DNA of 55,262 bases. Origin: JBBRDU01 sp038203615. GTDB taxonomy: Bacteria > Verrucomicrobiota > Verrucomicrobiia > Chthoniobacterales > UBA10450. Made by a program: the position numbers and the translations under genes. The notes under the pieces are model-generated. The model was not told the DNA's origin, made no database searches, and saw only the letters and a list, made by a program, of their open reading frames with translations. The DNA lies in the NCBI GenBank assembly GCA_038203615.1, contig JBBRDU010000011.1, positions 1 through 55,262 on the forward strand, in the 5' to 3' direction. Positions 34,843 through 42,425 of this stretch are shown here, piece by piece (positions within the stretch are counted from its first letter, which is position 1; each line of letters opens with the position of its first letter).

Positions 34843-35439
34843 CTGCAACCACAATTTCGTGTAAACGGTCGGATTCGCGCTCGCGAAATCCGGGTCATTC
34901 TGGGATCCACCGGTGAACAGCTGGGCATCATGAAGCTCTCCGATGCCCTGCGCAAAGCGCAGTCGCTCGGACTTGATGTGGTGGAAGTGGCGCCCACGGC
35001 CAATCCGCCAGTTTGTAAGATCGTCGCGCTCGGCAAGTTCCGTTACGACATCTCCAAGCAGGACAAGGACAAGAAACCTTCCGGAGCGAAGCTGAAGGAA
35101 ATCAAGTTCCGCGTAAACATCGACGAGCACGATTACCTGACCAAGATTCGCCACGGGGAAGAATTTCTGGACAAGGGCAACAAGGTGCGGGTTCAGCTGC
35201 AATTCCGCGGTCGGGAAATGGCCCATCAGGAATTCGGCATGCAGCTCATGCACAAGGTGAAAGACGACCTTGCGGGAATGTCCCAAGTCGAGATGGAACC
35301 AAAGATCGCGGGCCGTAACGTGACCATGACGTTATCGCCCCTGCCGGCCAACCGCCGGAAGAAACGTTTTACTTCCGACCGGTCGGAAGAGCCCGAGGCC
35401 GCCGCGGCCGAGGACTCCAAGAACGGCACGGAAGCGTAA
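34843..35439 (+). CDS. infC: Translation initiation factor IF-3, non-ATG start
   Basis: About 198 residues. Conserved IF-3 sequence, FRVNGRIRAREIRVILGSTG, lies upstream of the first in-frame ATG, so the ATG at 34930 would remove an essential part of the N-domain. The frame is closed by TGA at 34834-34836, and CTG at 34843 is the only likely start between. infC is known for rare starts (AUU in E. coli) used for autoregulation, so this fits the family. The N-domain continues with LDVVEVAPTANPPVCKI; the C-domain has KLKEIKFRVNIDEHDY and a basic Lys/Arg region. The tail is an acidic, Ala-rich extension. No rpmI or rplT follows. Confidence 0.9.
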   Translation: MQPQFRVNGRIRAREIRVILGSTGEQLGIMKLSDALRKAQSLGLDVVEVAPTANPPVCKIVALGKFRYDISKQDKDKKPSGAKLKEIKFRVNIDEHDYLTKIRHGEEFLDKGNKVRVQLQFRGREMAHQEFGMQLMHKVKDDLAGMSQVEMEPKIAGRNVTMTLSPLPANRRKKRFTSDRSEEPEAAAAEDSKNGTEA

Positions 35440-35551
35440 TTCCGCTTGGGTAGGGACCTCGCGCTGCGAGGTTCGCTCTGCGCGCGTTAAGAAAGGTAGA
35501 GAGGGGAACAATGTCCGCGGAGTGGACGCCGCCGCGCGGCCCTACCGTGCG
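35440..35551. repeat. Palindromes between infC and the TPR gene
   Basis: ACCTCGC-GCT-GCGAGGT (35456-35472) is a perfect palindrome 16 bases after the infC stop. A second, decayed GGACGCCGCC-type copy lies near 35525-35546, close to the TPR gene's stop. Both belong to the GTAGGGACGCCGC family. The flanking genes converge here. Confidence 0.65.
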
Positions 35552-36163
35552 CTATTTCTTCGTCACCGGGGCCGCCGGAATCGGCGTCGGTCCGGGCGCA
35601 TTGGCATTCATGGTCTGAATTTTCTTTAGGCGTTCCTGCCGCGCGTGGGCTTCGGCGTTGTTCTTATCCAGATGGAGCACGTGCTCGGTGTCGGCCATCG
35701 AATTCTTCAAATCGCTCTTCGTTTCATAGATGTAACTGCGCAGCAGATAATAACGAATTTCACGGGGGTTGATCTTGATGGCGTCGGAATAGTCCGCCAG
35801 CGCCTTGTCGAAATCATTCAACTTCATCTCCACGTAGGCGCGCCGTTCATGAATACCAGCATCTCGCGGATTGATGTTGAGAGCTTCCGAGAAATCGGCC
35901 GCGGCCTCCGAGAATTTCTGCTGGCTCATGTTGGCCACGCCACGCTGTTGCAGGGCCGCGACCAGATTGAGGGCCCATTTCCGATCCATTTCGGTCGCTT
36001 TGCGGAACAGATCGATCGCCTTGTTCCAATCCGAGGCTTTGGAAGCTTCGGACCCTTGCCGGGCGATGTTCGTGGCCTCGGAGTTTCCCTGCGCATGGGT
36101 CACGGGCGAAACACCCAGGCAGAGAAGGGTGGCCGCACAGAAAGCTGTTATTTGTTTCATCAT
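35552..36163 (-). CDS. Exported TPR-repeat protein
   Basis: A 203-residue product with a signal peptide (MMKQITAFCAATLLCLGVSPVTHAQ). About four tetratricopeptide repeats follow: SDWNKAIDLFRKATEMD, QKFSEAAADFSEALNINP, NDFDKALADYSDAIKINP and SDLKNSMADTEHVLHLD. The tail is Pro/Ala-rich. TPRs mediate protein contacts, here in the periplasm. The exact start is either of two adjacent ATGs. No operon partner is visible. Confidence 0.85.
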   Translation of the reverse strand: MMKQITAFCAATLLCLGVSPVTHAQGNSEATNIARQGSEASKASDWNKAIDLFRKATEMDRKWALNLVAALQQRGVANMSQQKFSEAAADFSEALNINPRDAGIHERRAYVEMKLNDFDKALADYSDAIKINPREIRYYLLRSYIYETKSDLKNSMADTEHVLHLDKNNAEAHARQERLKKIQTMNANAPGPTPIPAAPVTKK

Positions 36164-36240
36164 AATTTTAGGTTCGACGTAGTATCCCATTAGGAATTCG
36201 AACCATCGATTAAGCGCAGTTGGCCGAAAAGCGCAACTCC

Positions 36241-37083
36241 TTATGCGGCCGGACTTTCTATGTCCGTTTTTGTCGGATGACGCGCCGCCGGCGTTCGGAC
36301 CGGGCCCGGCTCGTCGATCCGGGTAATGCGCAGAGCCCGCCCGGTGGTCTCATCAATTTCGATGACGGCGCCGCGCAAGCGGACTTCGCCTCCGGCCACG
36401 GGGAAGGGGGCGGGCAGGTTCGAGACGAAACGGTGCATGATCGGTTCAATGGAACGTCCGAGAATCGACTCGGTCGGCCCGCACATCCCGGCATCGCACA
36501 GGAAAGCGGTGCCACCCGGGAAAATTTGTTCATCTGCCGTCTGGACATGCGTGTGGGTGCCGAGGACGGCGGAAACCCGCCCATCCAAAAATCGGCCCAT
36601 CGCGATTTTCTCGCTGGTCGTTTCTCCATGAACGTCGACCAGGATGCACGTGGTCTCGGCGCGCATCGCCGTGACCGCGGCATCGACGGCGCGGAAAGGG
36701 TTCTCCAGAATCGGCTGCATAAAGGTGCGAGCCTGCACGTTGATCACACCGATTTTTGCCTTGGGCGTCTCCAGCACAATGGTGCCGCTACCGGGCGCCC
36801 CCGCCGGATAATTCAACGGCCGGAGAAGCCGCGGTTCGAGATTGAGAAACGCGAAGATATCCTTTTGATCCCAGATATGGTCCCCGGACGTGATCACCGA
36901 AACCCCGGCCCGGAGCAGGTCGATCGTGATCTTCCCGGTGATGCCGCGACCGGCTGCCGCGTTCTCGCCGTTCACTACGATGAAATCGAGTGTATACTTT
37001 TCCTTCAACTCCGGCAGTCGCTCAATGACGGCGTGGCGGCCGGGTTCGCCAACGATGTCGCCCAAGAATAAAACCGTTAGCAT
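36241..37083 (-). CDS. ymdB: YmdB-type metallophosphoesterase (TIGR00282 family)
   Basis: A 280-residue cytoplasmic protein. It opens MLTVLFLGDIVGEPGRHAV, the family's first metal motif. It continues with IVVNGENAAAGRGIT (GEN motif), SGDHIWDQKDIF, VDVHGETTSEK, LGTHTHVQTADEQI and FLCDAGMCGPTESI. These Asp, Asn and His residues build the di-metal site. Bacillus YmdB hydrolyses 2',3'-cyclic nucleotides and affects biofilm and sporulation decisions; the role here is inferred. The ATG lies 41 bases from the divergent amidase gene, so the two share a promoter region. Length is slightly above the usual about 265, because of a C-terminal extension. Confidence 0.92.
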   Translation of the reverse strand: MLTVLFLGDIVGEPGRHAVIERLPELKEKYTLDFIVVNGENAAAGRGITGKITIDLLRAGVSVITSGDHIWDQKDIFAFLNLEPRLLRPLNYPAGAPGSGTIVLETPKAKIGVINVQARTFMQPILENPFRAVDAAVTAMRAETTCILVDVHGETTSEKIAMGRFLDGRVSAVLGTHTHVQTADEQIFPGGTAFLCDAGMCGPTESILGRSIEPIMHRFVSNLPAPFPVAGGEVRLRGAVIEIDETTGRALRITRIDEPGPVRTPAARHPTKTDIESPAA

Positions 37084-37124
37084 GCGGCGAGCATCCTCTG
37101 AAAGGCCCTGAAATCCAAACGCGG

Positions 37125-38417
37125 ATGTTTCGTTTTCAACAAACGGTGATCGGGTTGTCGGTTTTGGCGGCTCACGTCGCTTTGTCTGTAGCAACCATTT
37201 GTGGGTCCGACAACCTTGGTGTGCTGGGGACGCGACCGCGCTGGCAGGTTCTGGAAAAATATCAGGGAACCATCACGCGAGATGAATTCACGCGATTACT
37301 CCAGCAGGACTACTGCACCCACGGGTTGCCGGACGAGCTGATTTCGGTCGGTCCCGCTTCCGCCCGCATCCTGGTTCGGCGCGATCCGCTGAAGTATTTC
37401 ACACTCCGTTTCGCCCCGGAGGAAAAGTCACGGGCGCACGTGCCCCGACTGTGGCATCCGGCCAACGAACTGGGCGCCGCGCCGGCGCGTAGGCCGCTCT
37501 CCGGGCTGCGCATCGCGCTCGACCCGGGGCACTTGGGAGGCCCCTGGGCCAAGATGGAGGAACGATGGTTTCAGGTGGGCCAAAGTCTTCCCGTCACCGA
37601 AGGAGATATGACCCTGCGAGTGGCGCGCGTGATCGCGCCCCGCCTGCGAGAACTGGGTGCCAAAGTTTCTTTCGTGCGGAACAGCACCGAGCCGGTCACG
37701 CCGTTGCGTCCTGACGATTTCAAGGAGCTGGCCCGTAAGATCCTGGTGAAAAACGGGGTGCCCGAGCCGCGCGCGGAATTTCTGAACCCGGACGACCCGG
37801 AAAAGGAGCACACCATTCGATGGCAGAGCGAGATTTTGTTTTACCGCTACAGCGAGATCCGGCGGCGCGCCGTGCTGGTGAACACGAAATTGCATCCCGA
37901 TCTGGTGCTCTGCCTGCACTTCAACGCGGAAGGCTGGGGCGACCCGAAAAATCCGATCCTGATTGATCACAATCATCTTCATCTTTTGGTGAACGGTTCC
38001 TACCTGGCGCAGGAATTGGAACTGGATGATGCGCGTTTCGAAATGATTCGCCGGCTCCTCAGCCGCGCGTTCGACGAGGAACTGCCGTTGGCCGACACGG
38101 TGGCGGCGAGCCTGTCACGCGCAACCGGGTTGCCGCCGTATCAATATCCGACCGATCAGTATGTGACCAGGGTCGGCACCAGCGGCTATGTCTATGCCCG
38201 CAACCTTTTGGCTGACCGGCTCTACCGGTGTCCGGTGGTTTATTGCGAGCCCTACGTCATGAACAGCCAGGAAGGGTTCGAGCGCATCCAGGCCGGCGAG
38301 TACGAAGGCACCCGCCCATTCCATGGAGTGGAGCGCAAGAATATCATCCGCGAATACGCGGATGGCGTGGTGGAGGGCCTGGTCGAGTACTACCGAAACG
38401 CGCGCGGCAAACGCTGA
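37125..38417 (+). CDS. N-acetylmuramoyl-L-alanine amidase-like protein (Amidase_3 fold), exported
   Basis: A 430-residue product with an N-terminal hydrophobic leader (VIGLSVLAAHVALSVATIC). The Amidase_3 signature appears at about residue 125: LSGLRIALDPGHLGGPWAKMEER (first zinc His), then SLPVTEGDMTLRVARVI (Glu), LRELGAKVSFVRN, and LVLCLHFNAEGWGDP (second zinc His). The spacing and an inserted about 60-residue region (PDDFKELARKI to TIRWQ) make it a distant member. Peptidoglycan cleavage in the periplasm is the expected role. It is divergent from the ymdB-like gene. It is followed by paired REP palindromes. Confidence 0.82.
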   Translation: MFRFQQTVIGLSVLAAHVALSVATICGSDNLGVLGTRPRWQVLEKYQGTITRDEFTRLLQQDYCTHGLPDELISVGPASARILVRRDPLKYFTLRFAPEEKSRAHVPRLWHPANELGAAPARRPLSGLRIALDPGHLGGPWAKMEERWFQVGQSLPVTEGDMTLRVARVIAPRLRELGAKVSFVRNSTEPVTPLRPDDFKELARKILVKNGVPEPRAEFLNPDDPEKEHTIRWQSEILFYRYSEIRRRAVLVNTKLHPDLVLCLHFNAEGWGDPKNPILIDHNHLHLLVNGSYLAQELELDDARFEMIRRLLSRAFDEELPLADTVAASLSRATGLPPYQYPTDQYVTRVGTSGYVYARNLLADRLYRCPVVYCEPYVMNSQEGFERIQAGEYEGTRPFHGVERKNIIREYADGVVEGLVEYYRNARGKR

Positions 38418-38426
38418 GAGGATCTT

Positions 38427-38487
38427 CTGTAGCGGCGGTCTGTGACCGCCGTTTACGCGGATTCGGCGGTCACAGACCGCCGCTATA
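38427..38487. repeat. Inverted pair of GGCGGTC palindromes between the amidase gene and aroB
   Basis: TGTAGCGGCGGTCTGTGACC then, after a short spacer, the inverted copy GGTCACAGACCGCCGCTATA. Each half is itself a palindrome (GGCGGTC-TGT-GACCGCC). The CTATAG at the far edge supplies the aroB stop codon (minus-strand TAG), so the element inserted exactly at, or redefined, the end of aroB. A related copy lies near 40.87 kb. Confidence 0.85.
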
Positions 38488-39547
38488 GTTCAGCTATGGC
38501 TTCGCGGATATCTTCGATCGTGATATCGCTCGCCAGGTGCGCGCGGCCGATCCGCGGTGTCACCACGAAGCGAATCTGGCCCCGCTCGAATTTCTTATCC
38601 AACAACATCGCGTCCAAAATTTTCTGGCGCGGAAAATCGTCCGGCAATCTGGTCGGCAGATCGAATTTGTGCAATAAATCCACGATCTCACCTTGCTCCG
38701 CCAGCGAAAGACCGGCCCGCTTCACTGAGACGGCGCCAGCCGCTACCATTCCCAGGCTGATGGCTTCGCCGTGCAGGAACTGGCGGTACTCACCGGCGCG
38801 TTCGATGGCATGGCCGACGGTATGACCGAAATTCAGGATGGCGCGCTCGCCTGTGCGATCGAACTCATCGCGGGCAACGATCCTGGCTTTGATCTCCACA
38901 TTACGCCGGATGAGCAGTGCGAGTTCATCGCGATGAAAATTTCGGAGCGCCCCAAACATTTCAGCATCGGCGATCACGCCATGCTTGATGATCTCGGCAA
39001 AGCCCTGGTTGAATTCGCGGGCCGGAAGTTTTTGCAGGACGTCAGGATCGGTGATGACCAGGGATGGGTGATGCACCGCGCCCAGCAGGTTTTTTCCGGA
39101 GGCGGTATTGACGCCTGTTTTGCCGCCGATCGAGCTGTCGACCATGGCCAGGAGAGTGGTGGGAATCTGGATGTGGGGAATGCCGCGGTCATAGATGGCG
39201 GCGACAAACCCGGAAAGATCGCCGATGACTCCGCCGCCCAGGCCGATCGTCATGGAGGTGCGATCGAGGCCGGCCGCGATCATCCGATCACAAACGACGC
39301 TGACCTGTTTCAGGCTCTTTGAGCTTTCGCCGGGAGGAACCGTGACGAGGGTGGTGGGGAAACCGGCCGCTCCGAGGTTGCGCTTGAGGTTTTCGCCAAA
39401 AATCTCCGCCACGTTTGCATCGGAAATAACCGCACAGGCGCGTGGGCCAAAAATTTTTGCTACGACCGCACCGGCCTGCTGCAGCAAGCCGGGGGCGATG
39501 TGGGCGAGATACGAATGCGTCCCCCCCCTAACTTCAACCGACGTCAC
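38483..39547 (-). CDS. aroB: 3-dehydroquinate synthase
   Basis: A 354-residue product, normal for AroB. The NAD-binding and active-site motifs are present: TIGLGGGVIGDLSGFVAAIYDRGI, QIPTTLLAMVDSSIGGKTGVN, EIIKHGVIAD, LNFGHTVGHAIE and LHGEAISLGMVAA. The last three provide the zinc ligands Glu, His and His. The enzyme makes 3-dehydroquinate from DAHP in the shikimate pathway. The start is GTG (MTSVEVRGG). No other aro gene is adjacent. The stop codon lies within a REP element, so the last residues (IAEL) may be those of the unmodified protein or slightly altered. Confidence 0.96.
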   Translation of the reverse strand: MTSVEVRGGTHSYLAHIAPGLLQQAGAVVAKIFGPRACAVISDANVAEIFGENLKRNLGAAGFPTTLVTVPPGESSKSLKQVSVVCDRMIAAGLDRTSMTIGLGGGVIGDLSGFVAAIYDRGIPHIQIPTTLLAMVDSSIGGKTGVNTASGKNLLGAVHHPSLVITDPDVLQKLPAREFNQGFAEIIKHGVIADAEMFGALRNFHRDELALLIRRNVEIKARIVARDEFDRTGERAILNFGHTVGHAIERAGEYRQFLHGEAISLGMVAAGAVSVKRAGLSLAEQGEIVDLLHKFDLPTRLPDDFPRQKILDAMLLDKKFERGQIRFVVTPRIGRAHLASDITIEDIREAIAEL

Positions 39548-39578
39548 GGAGTGGGGGCCGGGTTGATGACTCCGTCGA

Positions 39579-40247
39579 TCACTGGGCCGGCGCTAATGGG
39601 TCCCAACGCTGTTTCGCGGTTGGTGTCGACGAGCTGTCGCTAAAGGTTGCCCAATCCATGTTCTCGACGTGGAGGTCGGCCATACAAGCGTTGATACGTT
39701 TTCGGCTGCCATGAGTTCCAAAAAAACCAACGCTGGCCCCTGGTTTCGTAAGTGCCACCGGAGTTCCAGCTGTTCCTGAGAAGGTTAGGGGATTACTTCT
39801 CTCTGGAACCGGCGCAAAGACGATGAAGGACGAGGCGTTTGTAATCCTGTCCGCGGACAGGCCAGAGGTTGTGGTGCCAGAGGCTGCTGGATCCTTAAGG
39901 TTTTCGTTAACGCCATAGCTAACTCGGGCGGCAGTTGAGTTGTCGCTCGCTGTGTTTTTATCGAAAGGTGATTGAAATGTTTTCCAACTGGCGATGTATT
40001 TCGGGTTCAGCAAACCGGGCCAAGCCGGACTGGTTGCATCCGGTTTGAAGTAGATTCCATCGTTGTCATTGAGATACATCTGCGTGCCCAGTCCGAGCTG
40101 ACGCAGATTATTCATGTCCTGGGTGGCTTTGCCGCGCTCTGCCATACCGCTGACAGCCGGAAAAAGGAGGGCCGCCAAGGTGGCGATGATCGCGATGACG
40201 ACGAGCATTTCAATCAGGGTAAAGGCGCGAACGAGAAACTTCTGCAT
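39579..40247 (-). CDS. Type II secretion/pilin-like prepilin (DUF1559-like pseudopilin)
   Basis: A 222-residue product. The N-terminus is a class III signal: MQKFLVRA followed by FTLIEMLVVIAIIATLAALLF, with Glu5 of the mature protein present. Ala rather than Gly precedes the cleavage point, which is less usual. The ectodomain shows MNNLRQLGLGTQMYLNDND and ends with a loop rich in Ser/Thr. Such proteins are abundant in Planctomycetota and Verrucomicrobiota and form periplasmic pseudopili or surface fibres. No pilus machinery is nearby. A longer upstream start would put a basic stretch before the leader and was rejected. Confidence 0.85.
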   Translation of the reverse strand: MQKFLVRAFTLIEMLVVIAIIATLAALLFPAVSGMAERGKATQDMNNLRQLGLGTQMYLNDNDGIYFKPDATSPAWPGLLNPKYIASWKTFQSPFDKNTASDNSTAARVSYGVNENLKDPAASGTTTSGLSADRITNASSFIVFAPVPERSNPLTFSGTAGTPVALTKPGASVGFFGTHGSRKRINACMADLHVENMDWATFSDSSSTPTAKQRWDPLAPAQ

Positions 40248-40357
40248 GCGGTTGGGAGCGAAGCTATTGGTTTTGCGTTTGGGACGGAAGCGAAAAGGAG
40301 GGCAGAGTCGGGGGGAGTTCACTTGACAAGGGCCGGTAAGCTCTTGTGTACTAGGCC

Positions 40358-40801
40358 ATGGCTGACCCTGTCGATCCCACTCCGCCGCCGCCTTTGACCG
40401 CCACGATGCATGAGCCGGAGGTCAACGCTTCCACCACGGGCTTACCCTCCAATGTCGCGGGCGCGCTCGCTTGCATCCCGTTAGTCGGTGGAATCGTTTT
40501 TTATATTTTGGAGAAGCGCGATGGATTTGTCCGCTTCTACGCCATGCAATCGATAATCTTTGGTGGCGCCTGGTTCCTGTTTAATATCGTGTCGGCCGTA
40601 ATCCATCTGATCTTCGGCAGCCTCCCGGCTTTGGGTGGCTTTCTTTCAGTCCTTTGGGGATTGGTCGCATTCGTCGTTCATCTGGGTTTTCTCATTATCT
40701 GAATTATCGCCACGATTAAGGCGTTCACTAACGTGCGGTGGGACATTCCGTATGTTGGGCCCATGGCGCGCAAGCAATCCGACGGTTTTTCGGGACTGTA
40801 A
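40358..40801 (+). pseudogene. DUF4870-like membrane protein gene with in-frame TGA
   Basis: The open part is 114 residues with Pro-rich N-terminus, then helices (VAGALACIPLVGGIVFYILE, YAMQSIIFGGAWFLFNIV and FLSVLWGLVAFVVHLGFLII). A TGA at 40700-40702 interrupts it. The same frame continues for 32 codons with the typical family end IKAFTNVRWDIPYVGPMARKQ before TAA at 40799-40801. The family usually has Trp near this position, so TGG to TGA is the simplest explanation. The truncated form would keep three helices and might still insert. The conserved tail in the correct frame shows the stop is recent or an error. Confidence 0.75.
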
Positions 40802-40823
40802 GCTAGTCAGGACGCAGCCAGCC

Positions 40824-40890
40824 GTTGTAGGGCAAGCGCTCCGCTTGCCGTGCTGACCGAGGCCGGCGGTCATAGACCGCCGCTACAGAA
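40824..40890. repeat. REP palindromes between the DUF4870-like gene and holA
   Basis: GGCAAGCG-CTC-CGCTTGCC and GGCGGTC-ATA-GACCGCC are adjacent, perfect palindromes. The second matches the GGCGGTC family beyond the aroB end. They lie just past the holA stop, where the flanking transcripts converge. Confidence 0.8.
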
Positions 40891-40916
40891 GACGGACGAC
40901 AAAGCGGCTTGCGTGG

Positions 40917-42047
40917 CTAACGGCTTTCCCCGATTACCCGTATCACGATCTCGGTGAGAATGAGTTCGTGATCGAGCTGGCTCGTCACGATTCGAAGGTT
41001 GGCGTCGAGGCAGGCATCCATGCCCTCGAGTAAACGCGATCGCTCGAAACGGTGCGCATTCTGGGCCGCGATGCCCAGGGCGTAACCGCTGATGGCGCCA
41101 TCTTTTTTGCGCGGTAGGTGTTCGGTCGCGTCGGCCGGCAGGCGATTGATCGCGGAGATAAATTGGAAAGGAGCCTGGGGCCGGGACAGTCGATAACGCT
41201 CCATGAGGTCCTTGGCCAGGAGGAGATTCCGGATAGTCGGCAAAACCGCCACGAGCAAAATGCCGATGGCGCTCTCGCCCTGGTCGAGCAAGCGGCGCAC
41301 GAGTTTGAGCGCCCGCTCCAGATCCCGTTCGGCCAGGGCGTTGCCCAATTCGAAAATGACGCCGGCACGCGAGAGTGGAACGAGATCGCGCACATGTTCC
41401 ACCGTGACCTTCCTTTCGCTGCCCAGGAAAATATCAATCTTCTCGAGTTCGTTTTGGATTTGCCGGGTATCGCCACCGGTTAAGAGGACAAAGAGTTCGA
41501 GCGCGTCTGCATTAAACTGAAGCTTCTGCGCGGCCACGCGCTTTCGCACGATCTCGGTGGCCTCTTCTTCCCACCCGCTCCGGCTTGAATCGAGACGATC
41601 AAACACCTTCAACTCCGCGCGCTTCCCGAGCGACTTGTAGAAGGACCGGCGTTTATCCACCTCCGTCGCGCTGATCAACAAGGTGACGTTATTCCCGAGA
41701 CCCGCCGCGATTGTATCGTCGAGTTCTTCCAGCGCCTCCTGCACGCTGGCGGCGCGCCCAATGATGCTGTCCGCCAGGAAATTCACATTTTTTAACCAGA
41801 CCAATTTGGCGCCGCCAAAAAACGGCAGAGTTTGGAGAGCTTCGATACTGGAACGAATGCGGGTGGCGGCCTGATCGGCGTTGTCGGCGCAGCCATCGAT
41901 GATTTCCAGGCCGAACTCGCCGGCTTCGGGCGGGGTGAGCTCGGCTGCCAGTTCCGCGGCGACTCGTTTCACCTCGGATTCGTCCGACCCGACCACCGCA
42001 TGGATTTTGGAGTCGGAGGTTTGAGACTTGGTCTTGACCTTCGGCAT
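40917..42047 (-). CDS. holA: DNA polymerase III delta subunit
   Basis: A 376-residue product, slightly longer than the usual about 340. The pattern of HolA is clear: HAVVGSDESEVKRVAAEL at the N-terminus, LQTLPFFGGAKLVWLKNVNFL, TLLISATEVDKRRSFYKSL, FVLLTGGDTRQIQNELEKIDIFLG, and the C-terminal clamp-loader collar region (VFLPTIRNLLLAKDL-like VAVLPTIRNLLLAKDLMERY). The delta subunit opens the beta sliding clamp. It is an essential single-copy gene. The ATG is at MPKVKTK. It is followed by REP elements and preceded by a 378-base region before uvrB. Confidence 0.92.
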   Translation of the reverse strand: MPKVKTKSQTSDSKIHAVVGSDESEVKRVAAELAAELTPPEAGEFGLEIIDGCADNADQAATRIRSSIEALQTLPFFGGAKLVWLKNVNFLADSIIGRAASVQEALEELDDTIAAGLGNNVTLLISATEVDKRRSFYKSLGKRAELKVFDRLDSSRSGWEEEATEIVRKRVAAQKLQFNADALELFVLLTGGDTRQIQNELEKIDIFLGSERKVTVEHVRDLVPLSRAGVIFELGNALAERDLERALKLVRRLLDQGESAIGILLVAVLPTIRNLLLAKDLMERYRLSRPQAPFQFISAINRLPADATEHLPRKKDGAISGYALGIAAQNAHRFERSRLLEGMDACLDANLRIVTSQLDHELILTEIVIRVIGESR

Positions 42048-42425
42048 GCGCTGGTTTCATCGCATTGCTGGCTGGAATTTACAACCGTGTTGCGTGGCTG
42101 CAGGCAGAGTCATTCTCGCACAAAGGGCGCAAAGGACACGGCAGCCGACTACTTCTGCCTTGGACCTCTTCTTCTCTTTTCAGGTGGGGACGTTTCTCCG
42201 AGACGTCCGGGCTCCTCTTCTGTAGGGGAGGGCGCTGCCTTCCCATGGGGAGCTGACAGCTTCCCCTACAGCGGGCAGTCCAAGGACGCCCCATGAGGTG
42301 AGTCCCTACCACTCGTTGTTGACCTGCTGCAGAATGGTTCCGAAATCTTGGGCAGCGTAGTGAATGGAGGGACGCGCCTTGTCCCGTCCCAAAATAATGG
42401 GACGACACAAGGTCGTCCCTCCAAC
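42048..42425. other. Gene-less stretch with several REP palindromes
   Basis: Between holA and uvrB there is no supported gene. It contains GGGGAGGGC-GCT-GCCTTCCC near 42225-42244 and GGGGAGCTG-AC-AGCTTCCCC at 42247-42266, a copy of the transposase-associated REP, within TGTAGGGG...CCCCTACA outer arms. Then the paired GGGACGCG/GGGACGAC palindromes at about 42364-42420 lie just after the uvrB stop. It is a small REP cluster. Confidence 0.7.

Noticed and set aside
6242..40702. Codon reassignment to explain in-frame stops
   Set aside because: All three stop codons are involved once each, while intact genes end normally with each of them.
1783..42420. REP palindromes as insertion-sequence ends
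   Set aside because: They are short, isolated or paired, have no transposase gene inside, and lack target duplications; the RAYT link explains one family better.
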